64,000 nt of DNA from Kiloniellaceae bacterium. GTDB lineage: Bacteria; Pseudomonadota; Alphaproteobacteria; Kiloniellales; J153. The notes under the pieces are model-generated. The model was not told where the DNA came from, searched no databases, and was given only the letters and a program-made list of their open reading frames with translations. Shown here in pieces: positions 53,221 through 60,495 of the stretch. The DNA lies in NCBI GenBank assembly GCA_021776095.1, contig JAJFGO010000038.1, positions 31,163 to 95,162 on the forward strand, given 5' to 3'. Made by a program: the position numbers and the translations under genes. The first letter of the stretch is position 1. Every line of letters begins with the position of its first letter.

Positions 53221-53479
53221 GGGAGTCCTCCTCTGTTTGGCCGCGCCCCCCGTGTTGTCCGGAGTTGCGCCTGAACCTGGGTGCCATCGCGCCGCCCGCG
53301 TGTCCGGCCGCCGGCGAGATGGCCTGGGAAGTGTTGCGCCCGGCAAGGGCTCTGTCAATGCGTCCTGATGGCTGATTGTGAGTTTTTATCCACTATCTCG
53401 GGCGTGACTTGCCAATTAGATGGTATTTTGCCACTTTAATTCGGTCAAAAACCACAAAAAGCCGCGAAACGGGCCTGTC

Positions 53480-54241
53480 ATGCGTCATTCCAAGCGTCAT
53501 TCCGAAATCCTGCGCATCCTGCGCGAGGAGGGAACCTGCACCATCGCCGGCCTGGCCGCGCGGCTCGAGGTTTCCTTGGAGACCATCCGGCGCGACGTGA
53601 AACCGCTCGATCAACAGGGTGAGCTGCTCAAGATGCACGGCGCGGTGACCTTGCCCTATCAGGTCGGCGAGGCGCCCTTTGAACGGCGCATGCGCGATTT
53701 CGCCGCGGCCAAGCGGGCGATCGCGGTGCAGGCCGCGCGCCTGATCGGCGACGGTGATTCGGTTATGCTCGACACCGGCACCACCACCAGCCTGCTGGGC
53801 CGGGAGCTTTTGAAAAAGCACAGCCTGACCGTGGTCACCAATTCATCCGACATCGCCCGCACCCTTGCCACCGTGAACGGCAACACGGTCTACATGGCCG
53901 GCGGCGAGCTGCACGGCGACAACGGCGCGGCCTTCGGGCGATCGGCGATCGAGTTCATCTGCCATTTCAAGGTGCGCCATGCCTTCATCTCCATCGGCGC
54001 CATCGACGCCGAGACCGGACCCATGGACTACAGCCTGGCGGAGGCGGAGTTTGCGCGCACGGTATTGTCGCGCGGCGAGAACCGGGTGGTCGTGACCGAT
54101 CATTCGAAGTTCGGCCGCACCGCCCTGGTCAAGGTCTGCGACTTCTCGGCGCTCGACACCTTGATCACCGACCGGCCGCCGCCGGCCGAACTGGGCGATG
54201 CCTTGGTCCGCGACGGGGTTGAGTTGGTCCTGGCCGGATAG
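53480..54241 (+). CDS. DeoR-family transcriptional regulator
   Basis: The 253-residue protein has the DeoR N-terminal winged helix-turn-helix ('RHSEILRILREEGTCTIAGL', 'LEVSLETIRRDVKPLDQQGE', about 6-57) and the C-terminal DeoRC sensor domain ('VMLDTGTTTSLLGREL', 'LTVVTNSSDIA', 'VVTDHSKFGRTA'). DeoRC domains usually sense phosphorylated sugars or alcohols, which fits the kinase genes nearby. It starts about 260 bp from the divergent binding-protein gene, where its operator is likely, though I could not define one. The ATG at 53480 is favoured by homology; its ribosome site is weak. Confidence 0.87.
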   Translation: MRHSKRHSEILRILREEGTCTIAGLAARLEVSLETIRRDVKPLDQQGELLKMHGAVTLPYQVGEAPFERRMRDFAAAKRAIAVQAARLIGDGDSVMLDTGTTTSLLGRELLKKHSLTVVTNSSDIARTLATVNGNTVYMAGGELHGDNGAAFGRSAIEFICHFKVRHAFISIGAIDAETGPMDYSLAEAEFARTVLSRGENRVVVTDHSKFGRTALVKVCDFSALDTLITDRPPPAELGDALVRDGVELVLAG

Positions 54242-54357
54242 CCGCCCGACCACCGTTTTTTCCCGTCCTTTTCTCGACGTAATTTTGTCGCTATAGGGCG
54301 CGACACCGCCGGCGCAGGCAACGCAGAATGCGCCGCCACCAAGGGAGGATGCGTATC

Positions 54358-55437
54358 GTGAAAGCCGCCGTGTGCCGGGAATTCGGAAAACCGCTGACGA
54401 TCGAGAATATCGATCTGGCCCCGCCCGGTGCGGGCGAAGTGAAGGTCAAGGTATCGGCCTGCGCGATCTGCCACAGCGATATCTCCTTCATGCGCGGCGC
54501 CTGGGGTGGCCCCCTGCCCGCGGTCTACGGCCACGAGGCGGCCGGCGTGGTCGAGTCGATCGGCGCCGGCGTCACTCACCTCAAGCCCGGCGACCACGCG
54601 GTGGTCACGCTGATCCGCTCTTGCGGCACCTGCCGGCAATGCGCCCACGGCGCCCAGGTGCAGTGCGAGACCCAGTTCCCGCTGGATCGCAAGGGCCCCT
54701 TGAGCTTGGGCGACGGCGCGCCGCTGCATCAGTCCCTGCGGACCGGGGCCTTCGCGGAATACGTCACCGTGCATGGCTCCCAGGCGGTGGCGATTCCCAA
54801 GGATCTGCCGATCGATAGCGCGTCCTTGCTGGCCTGCGGGGTGATCACCGGCTTCGGGGCGGTGGTCAACACGGCCAAACTGCGTGAAGGCTCGGTCGCG
54901 GTGGTGATCGGCGCCGGCGGGGTCGGCCTGAACAGCGTGCAGGCCTGTGCCCTGCGCGGCGCGGAGAAGACCATCGTCGTCGATATTTCCGATACCAAAC
55001 TGCAAGCGGCCCGAACATTCGGCGCAACCGACGGCATCAATCCGACCAAGGAGGATGTGCGCGAGCGAGTCTTCGCGCTCAGCGGCGGGCGCGGCGCCGA
55101 CTATGTCTTCGTCACCGTCGGCGCCAAGGCGGCCTACGACCAGGCGCCCGCGCTGCTCGGGCGCAGCGGCGCGCTGGTCGTCGTCGGCATGCCGGCGAAC
55201 GGGATCATGAGCGACTACGAACCGGGCGCTGTCGCCAACGACAGCCAAACCATTCTCGGCAGCAAGATGGGCGCTTCGCGGGTCGAGGTCGATATCCCCT
55301 ACCTGGTCGGTCTTTATCGGGAGGGCCGGCTCAAGCTCGACGAGTTGATCACCGCGCGCTATCCCCTGGAGGAGATCAACGAGGCGGTCGAGGCGGTCGA
55401 GCGCGGCGAAGCCTTGCGCAACGTCATTGTGTTCTGA
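54358..55437 (+). CDS. Zinc-dependent alcohol dehydrogenase (MDR family)
   Basis: The 359-residue medium-chain dehydrogenase has the catalytic zinc ligands in 'CAICHSDISF' and 'GHEAAGVVESIGAGV', a structural zinc loop ('SCGTCRQCAHGAQVQC') and a Rossmann segment 'VVIGAGGVGLNSVQACALRG'. It is closest in style to class III-like/NAD enzymes that oxidise an alcohol or a formaldehyde adduct. The GTG at 54358 is chosen because AAGGGAGG lies 9 bases upstream; an ATG at 54349 sits right on that site. It follows the DeoR gene and precedes an NAD-dependent dehydrogenase. Confidence 0.9.
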   Translation: MKAAVCREFGKPLTIENIDLAPPGAGEVKVKVSACAICHSDISFMRGAWGGPLPAVYGHEAAGVVESIGAGVTHLKPGDHAVVTLIRSCGTCRQCAHGAQVQCETQFPLDRKGPLSLGDGAPLHQSLRTGAFAEYVTVHGSQAVAIPKDLPIDSASLLACGVITGFGAVVNTAKLREGSVAVVIGAGGVGLNSVQACALRGAEKTIVVDISDTKLQAARTFGATDGINPTKEDVRERVFALSGGRGADYVFVTVGAKAAYDQAPALLGRSGALVVVGMPANGIMSDYEPGAVANDSQTILGSKMGASRVEVDIPYLVGLYREGRLKLDELITARYPLEEINEAVEAVERGEALRNVIVF

Positions 55438-55440
55438 GGT

Positions 55441-55547
55441 CTAGAACGTCTTCACTGACTCGAAGATCAGTGAAGACGTTCTAGGTTATTGATTGGTCGC
55501 GCTTTCGAACCGGAAAACCGCGCACACTTTTCCTGAAAGCGCTCTAG
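55441..55547. repeat. CTAG-bounded palindromic repeat, third family member
   Basis: It starts with an 18-bp perfect inverted repeat (55441-55458 with 55467-55484, loop of 8), followed by a second stem GCGCTTTC/GAAAGCGC (55499-55506 with 55535-55542), and ends CTAG at 55544-55547. The organisation, CTAG-to-CTAG with two stems, is the same as in the repeats at 14321 and 21047, but the sequence differs. It lies 3 bp after the alcohol dehydrogenase stop, and could also act as a transcript-stabilising or terminating structure. Confidence 0.8.
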
Positions 55548-55565
55548 ACGCGGGAATCCAAGACC

Positions 55566-56522
55566 ATGAAAATCGGATTTATCGGCCTGGGCAACGTCGG
55601 CGGCAAGCTGGCCGGCAGCCTGTTGCGCAACGGCTTCCATTTGACCGTGCGCGATCTCGATAAGGCGGCGGCCCAGCCGTTCCTGGACGGCGGCGCGCAC
55701 TGGGCGGAGTCGCCCAAGGCGCTGGCCGAAGCCTGCGATCTGGTCATCACCTGCCTGCCGTCGCCGGCGATCAGCGCCCAGGTCATGGAGGCCGCGGACG
55801 GCATCCTGGCCGGGCTGTCGCCCGGCAAGTTTTGGCTGGAGATGAGCACCACCGACGAGGCCGAGGTCAAACGCCTGGCCGCATCGGTCGAGGCCAAGGG
55901 CGCCACTCCCATGGACGCGCCGGTCTCGGGCGGCTGTCACCGGGCGGCGACCGGCAACATCGCGATCTTCGTCGGCGGCGATCGTGCGGGCTTCGAGGCC
56001 GCCCTGCCGGCGCTCACGGTCATGGGTCGCAAAATCCTGCATACCGGGCCGCTCGGTTCCGCCTCGGTGCTCAAGGTGGTGACCAACTACCTCGCCTCGG
56101 TCCACCTGGCGGCTTTGGGCGAGGCGCTCACGGTCGCCAAGCAGGCCGGCATGGACCTGGCCACCAGCTTCGAGGCGATCCGCTTGTCGTCCGGCAATTC
56201 CTTCGTGCACGAAACCGAAAGCCAGGTGATCCTGAATGGCAGCTACAACATCAACTTCACCATGGACTTGGTCTTGAAGGACATGGGCCTGTTCGAGGCC
56301 GTGGCCGCGCGCGCCGAGGTGCCGCTGGAAATCTCGCCCCTGGTCTCGGACATCTTCAGGGACGGTCAGGACCGTTTCGGCGCGCGCGCTTGGTCTTCCA
56401 GCATCGTCAAGCGCCTGGAAGACGCCTGCGGCACGAGCCTGCGCGCCCCCGGCTTTCCGCCCGAGCTCGAAGACCACGAGCCCGAGGCGCGCGGCGCCGA
56501 AGTGGTCGTGCGCAGGGTCTAG
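55566..56522 (+). CDS. NAD(P)-dependent oxidoreductase, 3-hydroxyisobutyrate dehydrogenase family
   Basis: The 318-residue beta-hydroxyacid dehydrogenase starts 'MKIGFIGLGNVGGKLAGSLL' (Rossmann), with the substrate motif 'DAPVSGGCHRAATGNIAIFVGG', the catalytic lysine region 'GSASVLKVVTNYLASVHLAA' and a C-terminal helical domain. Members oxidise 3-hydroxyisobutyrate, tartronate semialdehyde (in reverse), or similar acids. With hyi and a glycerate kinase 13 kb away, a tartronate semialdehyde reductase role is possible, but the sequence does not decide. Confidence 0.87.
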   Translation: MKIGFIGLGNVGGKLAGSLLRNGFHLTVRDLDKAAAQPFLDGGAHWAESPKALAEACDLVITCLPSPAISAQVMEAADGILAGLSPGKFWLEMSTTDEAEVKRLAASVEAKGATPMDAPVSGGCHRAATGNIAIFVGGDRAGFEAALPALTVMGRKILHTGPLGSASVLKVVTNYLASVHLAALGEALTVAKQAGMDLATSFEAIRLSSGNSFVHETESQVILNGSYNINFTMDLVLKDMGLFEAVAARAEVPLEISPLVSDIFRDGQDRFGARAWSSSIVKRLEDACGTSLRAPGFPPELEDHEPEARGAEVVVRRV

Positions 56523-56551
56523 GCGAAGCGCGGCGGCGCTGCCCTGGGCAG

Positions 56552-56764
56552 TTCCCTGTTATTCCCTGCCGAACAGGGAAATAACAGGGCGGCCGTACGC
56601 CGAGATGACCGAGCCTAGCGCTCGCCCTCTGCCGCGCAACGCAAAGCCGGTGGAAAATGCGGGGCCCGCAAATTCTCGATTCGCTTAAGTGACGATGGGT
56701 TGCGACAGGATCCACAGGCTGATCATGGTATAGCCGACCATCAGGATCAGCATGGGAACTTGGC
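56552..56764. repeat. Diverged copy of the 58385-58602 segment (left flank of insert)
   Basis: About 210 bp related to 58385-58602 in the same orientation. It starts with the palindrome CCCTGTTATT...GGAAATAACAGGG, continues with about 100 bp at roughly three-quarters identity, and ends with about 75 bp almost identical to the 3' end of the membrane protein gene at 58518. The two copies flank 1.6 kb holding HNH, HEPN-like and small genes. The interval 56523-57021 otherwise holds two gene remnants and a hairpin, described separately. Confidence 0.8.
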
Positions 56765-56790
56765 CGCGCTGGCCGCCAAGGGCATCGCCG
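56685..56790 (-). pseudogene. Remnant of the 3' end of a membrane protein gene (paralogue of 58518-59972)
   Basis: Read leftward, the segment encodes '...LGGQRGQVPMLILMVGYTM' and then 'ISLWILSQPIVT' with a TAA stop at 56687-56685. The last 24 residues equal the C-terminus of the protein encoded at 58518-59972 except for Gln-Val in place of Gln-Ile. The rest of the gene is missing. Upstream residues already differ, so this is a diverged paralogue end or a copy carried by an element, not a fresh duplication. Confidence 0.7.
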
Positions 56791-56802
56791 GTAAGCGCCT
56801 GA

Positions 56803-56910
56803 CCTATCGGCGGACTGGTCAAGGGCAAGCAAGCGTATAAGCGCTATTCCCGCCACGAGTGGCGCGAAATCCTCAGGAAGATCGCCGAAGCCCTTGAGAA
56901 CAAGAGGTGA
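56803..56910 (+). pseudogene. C-terminal remnant of an unknown gene at the insert's left end
   Basis: After a stop at 56800-56802 the frame reads 'PIGGLVKGKQAYKRYSRHEW' and then 'REILRKIAEALENKR' to a TGA at 56908-56910. The basic, helical style looks like a true protein end, but no start exists. It lies exactly where similarity to the right-hand copy stops, so it may be the tail of a lost mobility or phage-type gene. Confidence 0.5.
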
Positions 56911-56950
56911 ACTAGGACTCGCGTCCGGCACCACATTTATGGTAAACGAA

Positions 56951-56991
56951 AGGGCCACCCCCAAAATCTGCCAGGATGCAGGGGTGGCCCT
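56951..56991. terminator. Hairpin upstream of the HNH gene
   Basis: AGGGCCACCCC (56951-56961) pairs perfectly with GGGGTGGCCCT (56981-56991) around a 19-nt loop. Leftward it is followed by TTTCGTTT, so it may terminate transcription from the minus-strand gene of the insert. Rightward it lies 30 bp before the HNH ATG and has only a TTT after the stem. Confidence 0.5.
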
Positions 56992-57021
56992 TTGGAAAGC
57001 AACTACTACAAGGCAGTCACT

Positions 57022-57318
57022 ATGTATACGAATCGCTTGGCTCAACTCTTAACAGACCTCACCGCAGAAGAAAATGCTGTTTTCGACAAGGCCGCGCCCA
57101 CTCTTGGCTGGCCCGAGTATGGCATCGATTGCGACGGCCGTATCATTAAACGGTCCGAATACGGCAAGTTAACGCCGCACGGTTGGCATAAGGACCACAC
57201 TGTCCCCAAGGCTCTCGGCGGGGCCGACCACATTTCCAACTACCGGCCACGTCATTGGCAGGGGAATACCTCCGCCGGGGGGCTCCTTGCCAACGCCCTG
57301 GCGAATAGAGGCCGGTAG
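57022..57318 (+). CDS. HNH-type endonuclease-like protein
   Basis: The 98-residue protein has an N-terminal helix and an HNH-like fold: 'YGIDCDGRIIKRSEYG', then 'WHKDHTVPKALGGADHISNY' followed by 'RPRHWQGNTSAGG', that is H-x-D-H, a GGAD turn and an R-P-R-H-W...N segment typical of HNH. Base composition is less GC-rich than the neighbours. An AAGG site precedes the ATG at 57022; a TTG at 56992 is possible but poorer. Its last 150 bp overlap a minus-strand frame. Nicking or cutting activity is inferred from the fold. Confidence 0.7.
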   Translation: MYTNRLAQLLTDLTAEENAVFDKAAPTLGWPEYGIDCDGRIIKRSEYGKLTPHGWHKDHTVPKALGGADHISNYRPRHWQGNTSAGGLLANALANRGR

Positions 57319-57612
57319 ATCGGCGGATACCATCAGGTAGTCGATCCTGTTTGAATCGTCGGGTGCGGAGATGGGGAACACGCAAAGCCCCATCTCCGCC
57401 AACCACTGGTATAAGCGCCGGTTGCGCGAATCTGCGTCCATATGAAGATGGGCGAAATCAGTCTCAGTCATTCTTGCTGGGCGGCTTCTTTCGGCTGGTC
57501 GGTTTAGCTTTCGCCTGGGCGGCACCATGCGGCCTATCGCATTCTCGAACCGTTCCCAGGCATCGGGTACGGTTTCGACTTCTTCAGGCTTCTTTTTCGG
57601 AGGCTTCGCCAT
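57169..57612 (-). CDS. Phage-type hypothetical protein, possibly a fusion
   Basis: A 147-residue frame. The start, 'MAKPPKKKPEEVETVPDAWE' and 'RFENAIGRMVPPRRK', resembles a short phage/island protein with a DAWERFE motif. From about residue 48, 'MTETDFAHLHMDADSRNRRL' and 'NRIDYLMVSADLP' resemble a second common small protein. They may be two genes fused in frame. The last 50 codons run antiparallel to the HNH gene and look accidental. Its ATG shares two bases with the divergent ATG at 57611. Confidence 0.5.
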   Translation of the reverse strand: MAKPPKKKPEEVETVPDAWERFENAIGRMVPPRRKLNRPAERSRPARMTETDFAHLHMDADSRNRRLYQWLAEMGLCVFPISAPDDSNRIDYLMVSADLPASIRQGVGKEPPGGGIPLPMTWPVVGNVVGPAESLGDSVVLMPTVRR

Positions 57613-58153
57613 GACATTCCCAGAAATGGGCGAGTTCCCAATTCGCGAAGAACTCCCCTTACAATACTACCGCGACATGGGCCGCGTCATCTTCCATTGG
57701 GCACGACTGGAAAACGAACTCAAGGATACGATTTACACCTTGCTTTCCATAGGCAGAAAAGAAGGTCGTATAGCAGTCAGCAACCCAAGGGCAGATCAGC
57801 TTGTGCAGCGGATCGGCGAATTGATTTCCATCAAAGGACTAAAAACAAATGTGAAGCTCAAAGAATATGGGGCTGCCGTCCAAACCCTCCGCACCGCCCG
57901 AGACAACATCGCACACGGAATCTGGGCAGATCACCCAGGTTCCCCAAACCCCGTACTCCAAAGAACAAGCGGGTCAACCACAGAACCAGGTCGAAAGAAA
58001 GTGAGTGCTCGCATCTTCCCCGGCGCTGTCGAAGTCGAGCCCGGGAACATGCGTACGACTGCCGGGCAGATCGAACGCCTGATAAAGATCGCCGTCACCT
58101 TGAAGACGGAACTGAAGTCGCAGATTCAAGCGCGGCAGAAAGAATCCCCCTGA
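57611..58153 (+). CDS. Hypothetical protein with HEPN-like R-x4-H motif
   Basis: The 180-residue protein is mainly helical: 'IFHWARLENELKDTIYTLLS', 'ADQLVQRIGELIS', and 'LRTARDNIAHGIWADHPG' at about 95-112. The R-D-N-I-A-H-G segment is the R-x4-6-H signature of HEPN folds, which include RNase toxins and defence proteins as well as non-catalytic ones. A GGAGG site 7 bases upstream supports ATG 57611. Composition differs from the surrounding genome. HEPN membership is a motif-level inference. Confidence 0.65.
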   Translation: MTFPEMGEFPIREELPLQYYRDMGRVIFHWARLENELKDTIYTLLSIGRKEGRIAVSNPRADQLVQRIGELISIKGLKTNVKLKEYGAAVQTLRTARDNIAHGIWADHPGSPNPVLQRTSGSTTEPGRKKVSARIFPGAVEVEPGNMRTTAGQIERLIKIAVTLKTELKSQIQARQKESP

Positions 58154-58280
58154 CGATGTCGGTCGCTGGCGTATCGGCTAGGTCGCGCGAATCGTAGGAA
58201 AGAAACTCATCCACACCAGCGCGGACCATCTCATCCGTGACTAGAACACCGGCTTGTCGCTCTGGAGATGGATTCGGCAT
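58095..58280 (-). CDS. Small phage-type hypothetical protein
   Basis: A 61-residue frame 'MPNPSPERQAGVLVTDEMVR' then 'AGVDEFLSYDSRDLADTPAT', which has the 'VTDEMV.AG...' pattern of small proteins common in alphaproteobacterial phages and islands. It overlaps the convergent HEPN-like gene by 59 bp. No catalytic motif is visible. Confidence 0.5.
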   Translation of the reverse strand: MPNPSPERQAGVLVTDEMVRAGVDEFLSYDSRDLADTPATDIVRGILSAALESATSVPSSR

Positions 58281-58384
58281 ATCGCTTTGTCAAGGTGAAC
58301 ATGCCCGTGCGTTCACCCAGCACGTTCAACTGCGCCGCCGGCCCGGACCGTCTCACCCCACGGGCCATTCGACACCCAGCACCC

Positions 58385-58602
58385 TTCCCTGTTATTTCCT
58401 GCGGAACAGGGAAATAACAGGGCGGCTGTACGCCAAGATGACCAAGCCTAGCGCCCGCCCGGCGCCATACAACTTAAAGCCTGTGAAGAATGCCGGAGCC
58501 GCGACGCAATCGCCGCTTCAAGTGACGATGGGTTGCGACAGGATCCACAGGCTGATCATGGTATAGCCGACCATCAGGATCAGCATGGGAATTTGGCTGC
58601 GC
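58385..58602. repeat. Right flank copy of the insert repeat, including the 3' end of the membrane protein gene
   Basis: Counterpart of 56552-56764. It begins with the 13-bp inverted repeat CCCTGTTATTTCC/GGAAATAACAGGG (loop about 10 nt) and runs through the stop of the gene at 58518 into its last 28 codons. The interval 58281-58517 holds nothing else that I can recognise. Confidence 0.8.
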
Positions 58603-59972
58603 AGGGCTTGGGCCCGGCTCGCGAACACGCGCACCGCCATGACGTGGGCGATATAGACCGCCAGAACATGGCCGGTAACGATGGCGGTAACCGCCACGTA
58701 CCAAACCATCTTGGCATTCACCACGCCGATGTCCACGGCGTAGTTCGCGGTGCCGAAGAGGTCCCAATCCAGGCCGAAGGGGTCCGACAGCAGGGGGATG
58801 ATGTTCTGGCCGGCGATCAGGAGGTAGGACAGATAATGAGATAGGTGGTATGCGATGGCGATGGGGACCAGGGACAGAACGAAATAGCCGGCGACCTCGC
58901 GGGTGCTCACCTTGCCGCCACCGGCCCAGGCGATGGCCTTGCTAATCAGAACGAAGACCGCGATGAAGATCGCGGGCAGGACAACGAGGACGGCGGTCTT
59001 GATCAGGGCGATCAGGTTGACGCCGGCATCCTGCAAGGCAAGCAAAGCCGGACGCAGGGCCTGGCTTTCGGCGATCCAAGTCCGGACGTCGACCCACGAC
59101 GGGGTTTCCAGAATGCCGTCGAAGGTCACCGAGGTTAGCAGCAACAAGACGAAACACACGCCGGAGACAGGCACCGGATGCTGGCACAAGAGTCCGACCG
59201 CCGGCAGGCGTATCCACCACTCTCCGGCCTCGCCGTGGCTGGGCGCGAAGCGCGCCAAGAGGCCGAAGACCACCGAAAAAACCTCGCCGTGTTCGAGCCA
59301 GGTGTCGCGCCCATAACGGGCCATACCGGCCCAGGTGACCGTGGAATAGGCTAGGATCAGAATGGCCAAGAGGCGCGGCTGTTCGGCCTGCTCCGAGATC
59401 AACTCGGTCCAGGCGAAGATCAGAAAAAGCACGACCGCGGGCCAGCGGCCGAGCCAGGCCGGATAAGGGTGGGGAGCCGGCACCGCGCCCCGCGTCCCCC
59501 AAGTGAAAGCGATCTTCCAGGGATTGAGCAGGTCCCAAAGATTGCCGGCCAGGGCCGAGACGAAGGCCATCCCGACCCACCAGACGACCCATACGAAAGT
59601 CGGCGCGATGTTCTTGAAGGGGTTCGGATGGCCGAAAAACCCTGCCGCCAGCAGCAACGCGAAGACCGCCAGCGACAACCCGCGGACTATGTTTAGGACT
59701 GCGAGCCCGCCCAGCCACCCCAGGCCGGGCAGGGTGAGGAGGTCGAAACGGACCTCTTCCGCGCCCGCGCCCCGATCCTTGAGGACCACGGCCATAACCG
59801 CGAAGGACAGCGCCACGGCGGCGCCGGCACCGCCCAGATACAGCCATAGGGGCAGCGGCAGGTCGTAGCGAGCCCCGAAGGCGTGAGCCCAGGCGGGCGT
59901 GGGAAGCGAGGCCAGGGCAAGCGCCACGGCGAAGCCGGCTAGTCGGGTGCGGCGCTGTTCCATGGCAGCCAA
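58518..59972 (-). CDS. Polytopic membrane protein of the fenitrothion-hydrolase-annotated family
   Basis: The 484-residue protein has a signal-like first helix ending 'PAWAHAFGARYDLPLPLWLY', then about ten further membrane helices with conserved 'NIAPTFVWVVWWVGMAFVSA', 'GNLWDLLNPWKI' and 'HLSHYLSYLLIAGQNIIPLL'. I recognise it as the family often labelled fenitrothion hydrolase (FedA/FedB-like) in proteobacteria; true biochemical function in most species is unknown. The preceding cupredoxin-like gene abuts it without a gap, so the two probably act together, perhaps with copper. Its 3' end is the right flank repeat of the insert. Confidence 0.75.
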   Translation of the reverse strand: MAAMEQRRTRLAGFAVALALASLPTPAWAHAFGARYDLPLPLWLYLGGAGAAVALSFAVMAVVLKDRGAGAEEVRFDLLTLPGLGWLGGLAVLNIVRGLSLAVFALLLAAGFFGHPNPFKNIAPTFVWVVWWVGMAFVSALAGNLWDLLNPWKIAFTWGTRGAVPAPHPYPAWLGRWPAVVLFLIFAWTELISEQAEQPRLLAILILAYSTVTWAGMARYGRDTWLEHGEVFSVVFGLLARFAPSHGEAGEWWIRLPAVGLLCQHPVPVSGVCFVLLLLTSVTFDGILETPSWVDVRTWIAESQALRPALLALQDAGVNLIALIKTAVLVVLPAIFIAVFVLISKAIAWAGGGKVSTREVAGYFVLSLVPIAIAYHLSHYLSYLLIAGQNIIPLLSDPFGLDWDLFGTANYAVDIGVVNAKMVWYVAVTAIVTGHVLAVYIAHVMAVRVFASRAQALRSQIPMLILMVGYTMISLWILSQPIVT

Positions 59973-60362
59973 TTACCGGGGATAAACTTCCAAATAGATC
60001 ACGGTGCCGTGCGCGGCGCCGTGGGCCGCGATGGGAAACCGCCCGGCAGTGTGGGCCTGGAAGGTCATGCTCACGCCGCGGCCCGGTTCGGCACGGGCCT
60101 CGATGTCATAGCCGTGCAGGTGCAACTGCACCGCCTTGTCCGTGGTCCAATCGATTTGCACCTCCTCGCCCTCGGTGACCCGGATGGTGTTCTCAGCGGC
60201 GGTCACCTTGCCGTCGCGGATTTCGAGGCCGAATGTGCGGCGATTTTCTGCCCCGGCCAGTCCGGGCGCGAGCACCCACCCGGCGGCGCAACCGGCAACG
60301 ATGGCCATGGCCCGAAGGCCATGGCGCCGACTCATTGCCTTCGGAACATCGTTACGTGTCAT
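59973..60362 (-). CDS. Cupredoxin-like periplasmic protein
   Basis: The 129-residue protein has a signal peptide ('MAIVAGCAAGWVLAPGLAGA') and a small beta-sandwich with 'EGEEVQIDWTTDKAVQLHLH', 'GYDIEARAEPG' and 'AGRFPIAAHGAAHGTVIYLE'. The His-rich LHLHGYD and the later AAHG are plausible copper ligands, although a Cys ligand is missing. It directly abuts the polytopic membrane protein gene. The ATG at 60362 follows AGGTATCCCT; an upstream ATG at 60419 would only add a non-signal extension. Confidence 0.75.
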   Translation of the reverse strand: MTRNDVPKAMSRRHGLRAMAIVAGCAAGWVLAPGLAGAENRRTFGLEIRDGKVTAAENTIRVTEGEEVQIDWTTDKAVQLHLHGYDIEARAEPGRGVSMTFQAHTAGRFPIAAHGAAHGTVIYLEVYPR

Positions 60363-60495
60363 AGGGATACCTGATCTCGCGACTCTGTGGGGCTTAATCT
60401 CTAGGCGAATTCGAAACATCGGCTACACTTAACATGCACGTAGCATTTGTTCGCCGAGGTAACCATCAATTCGGCACCCCATGGGAGGACCTGAA

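Noticed and set aside
53221..53479. DeoR operator in the divergent region
   Set aside because: Several TTTTG/CAAAA-like words are visible, but none forms a convincing repeated or palindromic site.
56407..57045. 212-codon minus-strand frame across the insert's left flank
   Set aside because: It reads the repeat in the wrong frame and continues antiparallel into the dehydrogenase gene.
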